NCBI GenBank assembly: GCA_024234575.1
Contig: JACKOB010000003.1
Coordinates: 741,826-805,825, forward strand
Origin: Hahellaceae bacterium
GTDB taxonomy: Bacteria; Pseudomonadota; Gammaproteobacteria; Pseudomonadales; Oleiphilaceae
Length of the DNA: 64,000 nucleotides
Reading direction: 5' to 3'
Shown: positions 33,713-45,181 of the stretch, piece after piece
How the letters are laid out: each line of letters opens with the position of its first letter
How positions within the stretch are numbered: the first letter of the stretch is position 1
Position numbers and translations under genes: made by a program
Notes under the pieces: model-generated
Seen by the model: only the letters and a program-made list of their open reading frames with translations
Told to the model about the DNA's origin: nothing
Databases searched by the model: none

Positions 33713-34702
33713 CTATCTTTGGGCAATCGGCTCGGCTGTGTTGCTGAACATTGGGTACAGCGGCAACTTGGCGGTGCTTAGTTCATCATGGGCCGGCACT
33801 ATTGTCAGTTTTGGCCGCTCCACCATAAGTTGATGCACTTTCTTTATTTGCAGGTCAGAAGCCTTATCATCGTGCTCGAGGTTGACCACAAATTTAATCA
33901 GATCTGGCCGCGGTGACTGGTCGATAATACCCTTTAATGTCCAGGTGGTATCGCCAATAAAGAGATACTCACGGTTATCAGACAGCTTTAAATAAAGGCC
34001 GACTTGCCCGGCAGTATGCCCGATGAGATCGACCAACACCGCGCTGCCATCGCCAAAAATATCCAGACTGCGGGAGAAACCAAGAAAAGGCTTTTCCTGC
34101 AGAGAAATGGTTTTCCAATTGATCTGTTGATCGTTAAGTTGCGATTGCAGAAAACTCGGGGCGTCACCGGCAAGCGCCATTTCCAGTTCAGATTGCTGAA
34201 TCCAGACAGGAACACCAGGGAAATCAACGATACCGCTAGCATGATCCCAGTGTAAATGAGAGGGGATAATTGCCATCAAATCTTTACTGTCGAACCCGTT
34301 TTCTGCCAGTTGCTCGACCACCGGCGTTCCTGCTGAATGGGCAAATAGTAAGGTTGCCCACCAGCTGTTTTCTTTAAATTGGCTTTTAACCTGCTGGCCC
34401 AGGCCAGTATCGTAAAGAAAGTTACCATCCGGGTGCTGCACGAGAATAGCGCCATGTGTCAGATGCCGGCGCGTAAACCAACTACCACTTGCGACGACCA
34501 TGCGCTCTTGTGTGCCAGCGGAGTGGCCGGTGTTGATGTAAGAAAAAGACAACCCGGGGGCCTGAGCTGCAGCTTCGATCTGGCTGGCAGGCTCTGCAAC
34601 GGCAGTATTCATTGCAAAGAGTGCCATACTGCATAGTAGTGAGCCGGTGACCAGTGCCTGCCTGATCCGTGACTGTGATGACTGTGTTATGTGATTTGCC
34701 AT
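33713..34702 (-). CDS. Metallo-beta-lactamase-fold hydrolase, exported
   Basis: 329 residues. A signal peptide (about 1-36, ending TAVAEPA) is followed by an MBL domain with SHLHWDHASG (HxHxDH), a second His in LIGHTAGQVG, FIGDTTW (Asp) and VPAHDE (His). Size and motifs fit the lactonase/hydrolase branch such as AiiA-like or PhnP-distant enzymes. The substrate is not predictable. Located in the periplasm. Divergent from a TauE/SafE permease; the about 220-base spacer is very A/T rich, with TAGATAGATAGG. Confidence 0.85.
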   Translation of the reverse strand: MANHITQSSQSRIRQALVTGSLLCSMALFAMNTAVAEPASQIEAAAQAPGLSFSYINTGHSAGTQERMVVASGSWFTRRHLTHGAILVQHPDGNFLYDTGLGQQVKSQFKENSWWATLLFAHSAGTPVVEQLAENGFDSKDLMAIIPSHLHWDHASGIVDFPGVPVWIQQSELEMALAGDAPSFLQSQLNDQQINWKTISLQEKPFLGFSRSLDIFGDGSAVLVDLIGHTAGQVGLYLKLSDNREYLFIGDTTWTLKGIIDQSPRPDLIKFVVNLEHDDKASDLQIKKVHQLMVERPKLTIVPAHDELSTAKLPLYPMFSNTAEPIAQR

Positions 34703-34920
34703 GATTAACCGGGACCTGATTGCAAAAAGGAATTTCCCTGTAGAATAAGTAAAATAGATAGATAGGTAAAATATAGAATATATCGTTTATCTATATCAAA
34801 AATATTCTATTGCTGGTTGCCCGACAACGTATCTACCTTTTTCCTGTTAACCCAGACCGGTGCGGGCTATAGTCATACAACCCTTAAACACTCACTCAAC
34901 GACTAATCAGGAGTGCCAGC

Positions 34921-35637
34921 TTGTTGATTGTGCTCTTGGCGTCTTGCGTCATTCTTATCGCAACGATGGTCCAAACGGTCGTTGGTTTTGGGTTAGCGTT
35001 GATTTCAGTTCCCATTTTGGTGCTGTTAGATCATGAGATGGTGCCAGCCCCGATCGTATTAATCGCCTTTGTTCAGCTTTTTCTTAGCAGTTGGTCACAT
35101 CGTGCTCATATCCAGTGGAGACCGTTGCTTTTTGCCTTCGCTGGTCGTATTCCGGGCACTTTGTTAGCTGTTTGGGCGATGACGGTTTTTGGCATGGCCG
35201 GCATCCAGATCTTTATAGGTCTTTCAGTATTATTGGCCGTTGCGCTGAGTATTTCTTCGTGGCAAGTGCGGCCAACCAATCGAGCCCACACGATTGCTGG
35301 ATTCTTTTCCGGATTTACCGGCACCACAACGGCAATCGGAGGGCCGCCTATCGCCCTGTTATACCAAAGAGAAAGTGGGGATAGTGTTCGCGGAAACCTT
35401 TCTGCCTATTTTCTAATTGGTAGTGTCATGTCATTAGCGGGGATGGCCTGGGCAGGCTATGTGACAACCCAAAGTTTTGTTTATGCAGCGTATTTTTTAC
35501 CCGCAACGCTCATTGGTTATCGCTTGGGGGTGTTGTTAAAACACCGGCTAAAACCAGACTTTATGCGGCCAGCAGTGCTTGGCTTATGCACTGGCGCTGG
35601 CCTGCTGGTGTTGTGGCAAGCGTTGCTGGAAGGTTAG
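34921..35637 (+). CDS. TauE/SafE-family permease
   Basis: 238 residues, TTG start with AGGAG upstream. Seven or eight membrane helices and the family pattern MVQTVVGFGLALISVPIL near the N-terminus, and FFSGFTGTTTAIGGPPIALL at about 135-155. TauE/SafE proteins export sulfite or organosulfonates or take up small organic anions. The stop codon is six bases from the convergent lipoprotein hydrolase stop. Confidence 0.88.
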   Translation: MLIVLLASCVILIATMVQTVVGFGLALISVPILVLLDHEMVPAPIVLIAFVQLFLSSWSHRAHIQWRPLLFAFAGRIPGTLLAVWAMTVFGMAGIQIFIGLSVLLAVALSISSWQVRPTNRAHTIAGFFSGFTGTTTAIGGPPIALLYQRESGDSVRGNLSAYFLIGSVMSLAGMAWAGYVTTQSFVYAAYFLPATLIGYRLGVLLKHRLKPDFMRPAVLGLCTGAGLLVLWQALLEG

Positions 35638-35643
35638 CCTAGT

Positions 35644-36645
35644 CTAGCGGCTGGCGTGCTTGAGAGAGAAACGGAATATTTTGTCCTGCACCTCGCTGGT
35701 TAAACTGGCCAAATGTCCCACGTCATCAATAAGGTTTAGCTGGCAATCAGGTACTTGTGAGCAAATGTGCTCGGCAAATTGCCAGGGAACAAAGGTGTCT
35801 TTTTTGCCTTGGATAACCTGTACCGGTACTTGTACCTGCTTTAGTGTAAATTCCCAGGGTGCCCACTGCGTTTCTAAATCCTGCTTAACCCCTTGAATGT
35901 CTTGCGTTAACGCCGACTTCTGTGACGCAGCGAAGAGGTCTCTTTTCCAGGTTTCGTTTAGAACGGCCTTATCGCTTTCGGTCATTTCTGCCATGGCCAT
36001 GCGCATATAAAACTTTGGCAAGTGTCGTTCAGTCCACTGTGTTGCATCTAAAACGATATTAAACAATCGTGGTCGGCTTTCGGACAGTTCAGGGCCTTTT
36101 AGTCCCTTTTCGTCCATAAGCTGAACTGCCTGGGGGTATTCGCCAAAGTCGGTGTAGCCTGAAGCTGAAATGACAAAATCAACACGCTGGCTTGACACAA
36201 ATCCGGCTGCCAAAGACGGTGGCCCACCGCTTGACCAACCCATGGCTCCGTAATGGTTAATACCCAGTTTATCTGCGATTTTTTCAACATCTTTCGCGTA
36301 GTCTGTGAGCGAGTAAGGTGTGACGTAGTCCGAGCCACCAAACCCCGGTCGATCAAAAGAAATAAGTCGGAAGCCATACTCCATCGCCTTGTCGGCAAAG
36401 AAAGCCACTTCTAAACGTGAGCCGGGGTTACCATGGGCATAAAAAATAGGGTAAGAGTCACTTGCCCCGCTTTCTCTGATGGCAACTTGTCGCCCTTCAA
36501 GTGTCATCTCATAGTCACGTATTGAGACCTTTTCAGATATTTCTATCACTTGCGTATCTATTGGTTCGTTGGCGCAACCGCTAAAAGATATTGCCGCCGC
36601 TGTCGCGAAAATCACGGTGCAGGCGCTCATTATTATTTTGGACAT
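35644..36645 (-). CDS. Alpha/beta hydrolase lipoprotein
   Basis: 333 residues. A signal ending in the lipobox FSGC (Cys about 24) is followed by an alpha/beta hydrolase fold: oxyanion loop YAHGNPGSR, nucleophile elbow GWSSGG (Ser about 142), acid in KKDTFVPW and His in DVGHLAS. Probably anchored to the inner or outer membrane facing the periplasm. Substrate unknown. Divergent from fadH. Confidence 0.86.
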   Translation of the reverse strand: MSKIIMSACTVIFATAAAISFSGCANEPIDTQVIEISEKVSIRDYEMTLEGRQVAIRESGASDSYPIFYAHGNPGSRLEVAFFADKAMEYGFRLISFDRPGFGGSDYVTPYSLTDYAKDVEKIADKLGINHYGAMGWSSGGPPSLAAGFVSSQRVDFVISASGYTDFGEYPQAVQLMDEKGLKGPELSESRPRLFNIVLDATQWTERHLPKFYMRMAMAEMTESDKAVLNETWKRDLFAASQKSALTQDIQGVKQDLETQWAPWEFTLKQVQVPVQVIQGKKDTFVPWQFAEHICSQVPDCQLNLIDDVGHLASLTSEVQDKIFRFSLKHASR

Positions 36646-36664
36646 TTTATGGCCTTTAGGTTGA

Positions 36665-38788
<2,124 letters not shown>

Positions 38789-38819
38789 TCCGGAGCGATT
38801 GTTTTCCGAACAATAGAAA

Positions 38820-38847
38820 AAGGCGGTGGGCATGTGCCGACCGCCTT
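38820..38847 (+). terminator. Terminator-like hairpin after fadH
   Basis: AAGGCGGT and ACCGCCTT arms around a 12-base loop, preceded by CGAACAATAGAAA and followed by AAAATTTTC. Its flank and stem recur almost identically at 39102. Confidence 0.7.
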
Positions 38848-38885
38848 AAAATTTTCATATCAAAAGACATAAAAGAAATAGGGTT

Positions 38886-38955
38886 GGATTTGAATCTCCA
38901 GAAAACAGCGGAGGTACTACTCAACCCTCCGCACATGGGGATACTACTCAAATCC
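38886..38955. ncRNA. Candidate structured RNA or nested stem-loop element
   Basis: Nested pairing: outer GGATTTGA/TCAAATCC (8 bp), continued by ATCTCC/GGGGAT (6 bp with one G-T), then an inner perfect GCGGAGG/CCTCCGC hairpin with an 11-base loop. The 10-mer TACTACTCAA occurs twice, once in the inner loop (38915-38924) and once in the bulge plus outer arm (38942-38951). The direction of transcription is unclear. It is not a tRNA and does not have the site order of an integron attC. Confidence 0.45.
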
Positions 38956-39101
38956 ACGATTTAAGATTATGTCATCCCGCCTAAGCTTTCTATGTGTATT
39001 CGGTAATGAGTTGTTAGCAAGTGATGCAAAGGTTAGAAGTGTGTATCTGCTTGTGTTTATTTGTAATTTCTGTCAAAGCGCATAATTTTCGAACAAAAGA
39101 A

Positions 39102-39131
39102 AAAGGCGGTGAGCATTTGCGCACCGCCTTT
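39102..39131 (+). terminator. Second copy of the terminator-like hairpin
   Basis: AAAGGCGGTG and CACCGCCTTT arms, preceded by CGAACAAAAGAAA and followed by GAAAAAAAAC. Nearly the same flank and stem as the element at 38820, although no gene ends just before it. Confidence 0.55.
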
Positions 39132-39375
39132 GAAAAAAAACAACAATTCGAAAGGTCTGAAAGGAATTCGTCCGAGCTTGCAACTAATCAACGTGAAGGT
39201 TACAACGCAAGCTCACGATCCAAGAGTATGTGTTCTGAGTCACAAGTTGTAGATGCAAAAGGTAAACTATTGTGTTCTTTCGCAACGGAATGTAATGAAG
39301 TGTAAATGGTGACGGTGACGTCATATATATTGGGGTGGTGCTGGCAGCTCTTGTTGCTGCCAGCAATGATACTGC

Positions 39376-40362
39376 TTAGCTTTGATTCACAATCTCGTCT
39401 GCAATCTCAAGCCAGCGTGTAACAAAAATACCACCTGTATCATAAGCATAATGCAGCTTGCGATGTACTGCTTTTTCAAGTTGTTGTGCGGTTGGCATTG
39501 GCTCTTGATTATCTGCAGCACAAACGCTGGTGCCAGCTTGCACAGAGATAAAACCGGCAGTTGTTTTGAAGGCTTTTAGGCTGATGCCGTCGTGTACTCG
39601 GCGAAAGCAGCTGGTGGTGCAGTGATCAAGTGAGTTGAAATGTGTTACCACCGCAAACTGGTTTTCGCTGATTCGGCAGGCTGCATCCAAAGGTCGGATA
39701 AGATGTCGCAACCGGCGCGAAACACCCACTGCAATTTCTTCCATAATCGCCGGGCTATATTGTGTCTTCAGCTGGTGCCAGTTACGAATGCCAATTAACA
39801 GGTAGCTGGTGGCACCACCCCGTGAGTCGGACTGGCGAAGGGACTCATTGATGCGGCGAATGGCATATTGCTGGTTACCCAGGCCGGTTTCCAGATCAAC
39901 AATATTCTTGCTTTCGAGTTCTTTGTTGTTCTCAAGTAATAGCTGACTCGCCAGAATTGCCGAGTTCTGCATATCTGAAATGCGGTCTGCGGCAAATATA
40001 CGCGGCAATAGTTGTTTGTTCATATCTGACTTGTAGATAAAGTCGTCTACGCCTCGGTCGAAAGCTTCAGACAGCGCTTCGACGCCTTCTTTTGCAGTGA
40101 GCAGAATGATGTAGGTGAAGTGATTCGTTTGCTCATCTATTTGACGAACCCGGGCGGCCATTTCCAAGCCATCAATTTCTGGCATCAGCCAGTCTGCGAC
40201 CAAAACACTGACGGCACGTTCTTCAATCATGGCTAATGCAGACATCGCATTGTTGGCAAATCGTACATCCCTATAGCCTGCTCTGGTTAGCGTTTTGCCA
40301 ATGACAGTGCTGCTGAATTTTGCGTCATCAACGACCAGAATAGGTAAGTCCAGGTTTGGCAT
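39376..40362 (-). CDS. Response regulator with degenerate GGDEF domain
   Basis: 328 residues. Receiver at about 7-125 with VVDDAKF, phosphoacceptor Asp in VADWLMPEIDG, Thr in LLTAKE and Lys in YKSDM. A GGDEF-fold domain follows from about 155 (NIVDLETGLGNQQYAIRRI). The active-site loop reads ISENQF instead of GGDEF/GGEEF, so cyclase activity is unlikely; the domain may bind a nucleotide or partner instead. Single gene, with no kinase adjacent. Confidence 0.85.
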   Translation of the reverse strand: MPNLDLPILVVDDAKFSSTVIGKTLTRAGYRDVRFANNAMSALAMIEERAVSVLVADWLMPEIDGLEMAARVRQIDEQTNHFTYIILLTAKEGVEALSEAFDRGVDDFIYKSDMNKQLLPRIFAADRISDMQNSAILASQLLLENNKELESKNIVDLETGLGNQQYAIRRINESLRQSDSRGGATSYLLIGIRNWHQLKTQYSPAIMEEIAVGVSRRLRHLIRPLDAACRISENQFAVVTHFNSLDHCTTSCFRRVHDGISLKAFKTTAGFISVQAGTSVCAADNQEPMPTAQQLEKAVHRKLHYAYDTGGIFVTRWLEIADEIVNQS

Positions 40363-40724
40363 AAATAATTTGTCCCGTTGCTCGGTTTTGTTATAGGTAT
40401 AAAGTGAGAACTTTCATCATCTTAAAACCATCGAATATGTGGGGGCGCGATGGTTGTTGCTTACCGATTGTCAGTTTGCTCTTTGCCGACGGTTTTGAGG
40501 CTGACAGTTCTTCTCATTAGTGTGCTTTGTAAACAGTAAAAAACTTCGTACTAACAAAGATTGAAAACCTTCAGATACATTATTCTGGATAAGTTGCCCG
40601 GAAGTCCTCAGATGCTTGATTATAGTATAAAAGGGCTTATAACATGACTGACATATTCTTGTTTGTGTATTTTTGTTATTTTGTTCTCGTTTGATATGAG
40701 AAACCTAACCATAGGAGAGGATGA
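40363..40724. other. Gene-free divergent intergenic region
   Basis: About 360 bases between the receiver-GGDEF gene and yajQ. A short imperfect palindrome TATAAAAGGGCTTATA lies at 40626-40641. No consensus promoter pair was found. Confidence 0.45.
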
Positions 40725-41207
40725 ATGCCGTCTTTTGATACTGTATCTGAAGTTGATATGCATGAGGTTACCAACGCTGTTGATCAAGCAAACCGCGATT
40801 TGGATACGCGTTGGGATTTTAAAAATGTTGAGGCCTCTTTTGAGCGCAAAGACGACATCGTGCAGCTTTCGGCAGAGCAGGAGTTTCAGTTGGAGCAAAT
40901 GGCCGATATGTTGAGAACGGCCCTATCCAAAAGGAAGCTGGACGTTAAGTCGCTGGTAAAAGGAAATATCTCGAAGTCTGGTAAGCAAACCAAGTGGGAC
41001 TACAACATTCAACAGGGGATTGATCAGCCAACGTGCAAGAAAATTGTAAAAATTATCAAAGATTCCAAAATTAAAGTGCAGGCGTCGATTCAGGGTGACA
41101 AAGTGCGGGTGACAGGGAAAAAACGAGACGAACTACAAGAAACTATGGCGTTGCTTCGTGCTTCCGAACTGGATATTCCATTACAGTTTAATAACTTCCG
41201 CGACTGA
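40725..41207 (+). CDS. yajQ: YajQ family nucleotide/c-di-GMP-binding protein
   Basis: 160 residues, with a GGAGAGGATG site. Full-length Yaj[13 protein letters not shown]-terminus, [39 protein letters not shown] and [16 protein letters not shown]. Two ferredoxin-like domains. Family members bind c-di-GMP in Xanthomonas and Pseudomonas and act through transcription-factor partners. Stand-alone gene. Confidence 0.95.
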   Translation: MPSFDTVSEVDMHEVTNAVDQANRDLDTRWDFKNVEASFERKDDIVQLSAEQEFQLEQMADMLRTALSKRKLDVKSLVKGNISKSGKQTKWDYNIQQGIDQPTCKKIVKIIKDSKIKVQASIQGDKVRVTGKKRDELQETMALLRASELDIPLQFNNFRD

Positions 41208-41305
41208 TCCATTGATAAGGTGAAGGCGTTGTGGCAATGGCAAACCTGCCCCAGATAACGCTTTCACACTCTGCTTTCCGGCATACTGCAACGATCAGCT
41301 CAGTG

Positions 41306-42643
41306 TTAAGCAGCTTTCTTGTCCGCAATCGCGTAGAACTCGTCATTATTGTTCCATGGGGCTACTCGCAACAGCAGCAACATGCCGGGAATCGCGCAGG
41401 CAGTGCATAGCAGAAAGAACTGAGTCCACCCCAGGCCTTCTACAGGAAATCCAACCCATTGCATCAGAGGGTAGGCAAACGTATTTTCTTCGGCATTGGC
41501 TCCCTCAACAAGATAGCCGGTAAGGGAGTTTGCCAGAGTCCGTGGCAGTGCTGCAATCGCCGTAAATAAAGCAAACTGGGTTGCGGTGTAGTTACGATTG
41601 GTTGAGCGGGCAATAAAGGCAACAAATGCCGCCGTGCCGAGACCGACCCCCAGATATTCAAGCGCCAGTACCATCGCCAAGGCGATCAGATTATTACCGA
41701 CTTCTGCCAGTACCGCGAACCCCAGGATAGTAACAATCTGGACAATGCCGAATAGCCAAAGCGCACGATTGATGCCGATTTTTACCATCAGCAAACCGCC
41801 AAGCAAGCCACCAATAATAGCTGGCCATAGCGCGGCGTGTTTGGCGACGATACCGATTTCGGTCAAATTGAATCCGAGATCGATATAAAAAGGGGTCGAC
41901 AAGGCGGTGGCCATGCTATCCCCAAGCTTGTACAGAAAAATGAAGGCGAGTATCTCGAATGCTCGTAATTGACCTAGCCGTGAAAAGAACTCTTTAAAAG
42001 GCTCGACAACGGCTTCCTTCAGTGTCAGGGGTGGGTTTATCTGTCCTTCCGGCTCTTTAATTGTCAGTGTCATGATAATGCCGACGAACATAAAAAGCGC
42101 GACACAGATATAGACCCACAGCCAGTCCATGTGATCTGCCAGAATCAATGCCAGAGACCCGGGTATCAGGCCCGCCACACGGTAGGCGTTAACGTGTATC
42201 GAGTTGCCCAGGCCTAATTCCTGGTCAGGTAAAATTTCCCGGCGGTACGCATCGAGCACGATATCCTGACTGGCGCTGAAAAAAGCGACAGCGGCGGCCA
42301 GATACGCAATTGTCCAAATCGATTCGGCGGGATTCATAAACCCCATGGCAGCCATCGAAAACAGCAAACAGATTTGCGTCATCAGCATCCAGCCGCGCCT
42401 TCTGCCTAAAAAAGGTGGCACAAAACGGTCCATGGTGGGCGACCAGATAAACTTCCAGGTGTAGGGAAGTCCGATGAGGGCAAACAATCCAATTTCTTTC
42501 AGGCTGACAGACTCGCTTCTCAGCCATGCAGGAATAAGCGTGTAGACAAAATATAACGGCAATCCTGAGGTAAATCCGGTAAATACACAGATCAGCATTC
42601 TTCTGTTGAAAAGTGCTTCCCTGATCGTTTCCTTGTGTGCCAT
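41306..42643 (-). CDS. AmpG-like MFS muropeptide permease
   Basis: 445 residues, AAGGA before the ATG. Twelve hydrophobic segments and AmpG-type motifs: FTSGLPLYFVYTLIPAWLRSE in the first helices, LIGLPYTWKFIWSPTMDRF, and SASQDIVLDAYRREIL around residue 125. AmpG imports GlcNAc-anhydroMurNAc peptides into the cytoplasm for cell-wall recycling. No other recycling gene is next to it; an exported M23 endopeptidase is 37 kb away in the window. Confidence 0.88.
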   Translation of the reverse strand: MAHKETIREALFNRRMLICVFTGFTSGLPLYFVYTLIPAWLRSESVSLKEIGLFALIGLPYTWKFIWSPTMDRFVPPFLGRRRGWMLMTQICLLFSMAAMGFMNPAESIWTIAYLAAAVAFFSASQDIVLDAYRREILPDQELGLGNSIHVNAYRVAGLIPGSLALILADHMDWLWVYICVALFMFVGIIMTLTIKEPEGQINPPLTLKEAVVEPFKEFFSRLGQLRAFEILAFIFLYKLGDSMATALSTPFYIDLGFNLTEIGIVAKHAALWPAIIGGLLGGLLMVKIGINRALWLFGIVQIVTILGFAVLAEVGNNLIALAMVLALEYLGVGLGTAAFVAFIARSTNRNYTATQFALFTAIAALPRTLANSLTGYLVEGANAEENTFAYPLMQWVGFPVEGLGWTQFFLLCTACAIPGMLLLLRVAPWNNNDEFYAIADKKAA

Positions 42644-42761
42644 GTATCGGGCAATCCTTACGTATCTCGCATGATAGGTATCTGGCCGCTAAATCTGGCT
42701 GGACCTGATGTGGTTGCTGTTTTGTTGAAGGTATACGGGGTAAGACTGTGCAACATTTTAC

Positions 42762-43070
42762 TCAGTCTCGCCAGAGGTATTTTCGCAGAGGGATACGATT
42801 GTTGGTGAAAATCAAACCCTCAGCGGTTAATCGCTGTCGTTGTTCGCGATATTGTACCGTATCTGTGGGGAATGAAATCTTGCCCTGAGAGTTAATCACG
42901 CGGTGCCATGGTAACTGGCTGTTTTCGGGAAGGTTTTTCAATACGTACCCAACATGTCTGGCGTATCCCGGCAATCCGGCACGTTTAGCGACATCTCCAT
43001 AGGTTGATACGAAACCTTCCGGAATGTCGCGTATCACCATCAGTATCGACTGCGTTGTGATTTCATTCAT
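42762..43070 (-). CDS. Alkyltransferase-like protein (Atl), MGMT family
   Basis: 102 residues, equal to the C-terminal DNA-binding domain of O6-alkylguanine transferases. The active-site motif PCHRV is replaced by PWHRVI, with Trp in place of Cys. It carries GYARHVGYVLKNLP and the recognition helix region. Atl proteins bind O6-alkylguanine without removing it and hand the site to nucleotide excision repair. Stand-alone gene. Confidence 0.92.
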   Translation of the reverse strand: MNEITTQSILMVIRDIPEGFVSTYGDVAKRAGLPGYARHVGYVLKNLPENSQLPWHRVINSQGKISFPTDTVQYREQRQRLTAEGLIFTNNRIPLRKYLWRD

Positions 43071-43242
43071 CAGATCGGGCTTTAAAAAGTGGTCATGAGC
43101 GCTTTGGGAAGTCGTTTAGCTGGTCAGGCTTTGACAGTGCCAGCTGGCTGCCTTAAAAACGTAAAGCCAGATCACTGCAACAATGACTGGCTCTAGGGGT
43201 TACCTGTTATGAGGTCGAATTCTTAGCCTCATGACTCGCTAC

Positions 43243-44004
43243 TTACAATCTGAGAGCACCATCAACATCGATGACTCGTCCCGAAACATAATCATTTTCT
43301 AATATGTAGGCAACTGTGTGGGCAATTTCTTCAGGTTGTCCCATGCGGTGCAGCGGTATCATCTTGCTCATCATTTCCAGGGCTTCAGGCTTCATTGAAG
43401 AGGTCATTTCTGTAGCGATGAACCCTGGTGCTATGCCCATTGACCGAATACCATAACGAGCCAGCTCTTTTGCCCAGACCACTGTCATGGATGCTACGCC
43501 AGATTTGGCGGCTGAATAGTTTGTTTGCCCCATATTACCCGCACGAGATATGCTGGCAATATTGATAATGCAGCCTTTGGTTTTCGTTTTTATCATCTGT
43601 GCTGCTGCTTCTCTGGCACAGAGAAATACGCCGGTTAAGTTGACGTCAATGACCGACTGCCACTGCTCAATTGACATTTTTTTAACAATTTCACCATCTT
43701 TCGCTTTGATCAACAGGCCATCTCTGGTGATGCCCGCATTGTTGATCAGACCATCAAGTTTTCCAAACTCGGCGGTGATTCTTTCAAATGTTCCTTCTAC
43801 GTCATTTTCTTTAGCAACATTTGCCAGGTAGTACTTTGCTTCGCTCCCCGCATCCTCAACCAGTTTTACTGTTTCGGCCAGCTTTTCTTCGTTTAAATCA
43901 ATCAGCGCTAATTTCGCGCCTTTTTCTGCAAGAAAAATGGCCATTGCACGACCTAAACCTTGGCCGCCACCTGTAATAGCAATTACGGAGTCCTGGAGTT
44001 TCAT
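43243..44004 (-). CDS. 3-oxoacyl-ACP reductase-like SDR (FabG family)
   Basis: 253 residues. Single SDR domain with GGGQGLGRA nucleotide loop, NNAGITRDG, catalytic Ser in ASISRAG and YSAAK. Length and motifs fit FabG, or related 3-hydroxyacyl-CoA/ACP oxidoreductases. The isolated position away from fabD/fabF/acpP suggests an accessory, catabolic or PHA-type role. AAGG precedes the ATG. Confidence 0.9.
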   Translation of the reverse strand: MKLQDSVIAITGGGQGLGRAMAIFLAEKGAKLALIDLNEEKLAETVKLVEDAGSEAKYYLANVAKENDVEGTFERITAEFGKLDGLINNAGITRDGLLIKAKDGEIVKKMSIEQWQSVIDVNLTGVFLCAREAAAQMIKTKTKGCIINIASISRAGNMGQTNYSAAKSGVASMTVVWAKELARYGIRSMGIAPGFIATEMTSSMKPEALEMMSKMIPLHRMGQPEEIAHTVAYILENDYVSGRVIDVDGALRL

Positions 44005-44451
44005 AATTAACCTTAATTTTAACTAGCTTTGTGGTAAATAATACGCGTTTATTTAGTACCTGAAACGCTCGTTTTTGCCAGCTGGATCTTTCAATCGCAA
44101 AAGCAAAGAGACTTACATCTGCTGGAGCGTGCAGGTAACCATTTATGGCAGTACGCCGCTTAGCAAGTGTAAAGCTTGCCTGGTTACGCGGTAAAAACAG
44201 CTCTCAGGAAGACTTACGATTAAAAAAACGTTAGTCTGTTCTTCGAACAATATCTTCGTGAAAGTCAAAGAATTTCACCCTATATGAGATAATAGTTCTC
44301 TTTGCCAGATTGTGGCGAGCCATTATGACAAATATCGTCGCAGACGACTAATTTTGTTTGTGTCAAAATCGGGCATATTACGTTTGTTAGCTTGGTTGTA
44401 ACGCCTCCAGAGCTTTTCTGGCAATCTCAAGTTAGCTAAATGAGGTATCTA
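44005..44451. other. Gene-free divergent intergenic region
   Basis: About 445 bases between the FabG-like gene and fxsA. No gene, clear hairpin or consensus promoter was recognised; the content is unremarkable, A/T-rich spacer. Confidence 0.45.
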
Positions 44452-44985
44452 ATGAAGGTGTTCTTTTTACTTTTTATAGTGTTGCCGGTGACTGAGCTGA
44501 TGCTCCTGATTAAAGTCGGTAGCACCATTGGTATTATGCCGACGCTGGGGTTGATTCTGCTAACGGCGGTGATAGGTGCCACATTGTTGCGTAAGCAGGG
44601 GTTACAAACGCTTTTGCGGGCTAATCAGCGGCTGCAGGCTGGGGAAATTCCCGCCGATGAAATGTTTCAAGGGTTTATGCTCGCTCTAGGTGGTGCCTTC
44701 CTGTTAACACCCGGTTTTGTGACGGATACATTAGGCTTTGCGTTGTTGATTCCCTCTGCGCGTGCGTATTTTGGCCGACAGTTGATGCAGGGGGTAACGA
44801 AAAACGGTGCTTCCGGCATATACACGTCTTTTGGTACATCTAACCATGCTGATTCGATGAAAGGGGGATTTTATGATCCAAGATATACGAATAGCGCCTC
44901 CTCAGATGGAGATATTATTGATGGTGAGTATGAAGAAATAAAAGACTCCGCCAGTATCGAACGATACCCCCCTCAGAAAAAGTAA
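44452..44985 (+). CDS. fxsA: FxsA family membrane protein
   Basis: 177 residues from the ATG at 44452 (TGAGG upstream). Two or three membrane helices in the first 110 residues with the family pattern LPVTELMLLIKVGSTIG, AVIGATLLRKQG, and ADEMFQGFMLALGGAFLLTPGF. A polar C-terminal tail follows. FxsA was named for suppressing F exclusion of phage T7; its normal role is unknown. It lies just upstream of groES, as in E. coli and other gammaproteobacteria. Confidence 0.93.
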   Translation: MKVFFLLFIVLPVTELMLLIKVGSTIGIMPTLGLILLTAVIGATLLRKQGLQTLLRANQRLQAGEIPADEMFQGFMLALGGAFLLTPGFVTDTLGFALLIPSARAYFGRQLMQGVTKNGASGIYTSFGTSNHADSMKGGFYDPRYTNSASSDGDIIDGEYEEIKDSASIERYPPQKK

Positions 44986-45004
44986 ATTTATTTTGTTCAA
45001 ACTG

Positions 45005-45031
45005 TTGAAAAGCTTTTTTTTACCCCCATCT
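45005..45031 (+). promoter_or_regulatory. Sigma-32 heat-shock promoter for groESL
   Basis: TTGAAA at 45005-45010 and CCCCATCT at 45024-45031, 13 bases apart, match the sigma-32 consensus (CTTGAA and CCCCATnT) very closely. Located about 150 bases before groES. Confidence 0.85.
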
Positions 45032-45181
45032 CAGTAGCCACAAGCGAAACGAGCAGTATACGCCCTTGCAGGAAAGTCTTTGAACTTGTCGGGCGCGTGT
45101 GCTGTTACATCGCTATCCATCGGTGATCGTAAATCGATCCAGAACAATAGACATAACTTATATATTTGGAGAATTGTTGAA

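Larger units (their letters stand above)
38789..39375. other. 587-base gene-free region with structured elements
   Basis: No convincing gene on either strand. It contains two near-identical terminator-like hairpins (38820-38847 and 39102-39131), a nested stem-loop with a repeated 10-mer (38886-38955), and about 240 bases before the receiver-GGDEF gene with no recognisable signal. The open frames present lack ribosome sites and coding character. Confidence 0.65.

Noticed and set aside
34740..34800. TAGATAGATAGG-type repeat as a phase-variable tract
   Set aside because: Only about three units, imperfect, in a generally A/T-rich divergent spacer; no evidence of slippage control.
38886..38955. 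tRNA gene or integron attC site
   Set aside because: A TTGAATC/TTCAAAT patch resembles a T-loop but the stems do not form a cloverleaf. GTTRRRY- and RYYYAAC-like sites exist but in the wrong order for attC.
39021..39305. Small gene of 94 codons in the gap after fadH
   Set aside because: No ribosome site, mixed composition, and it runs through the second terminator-like hairpin.
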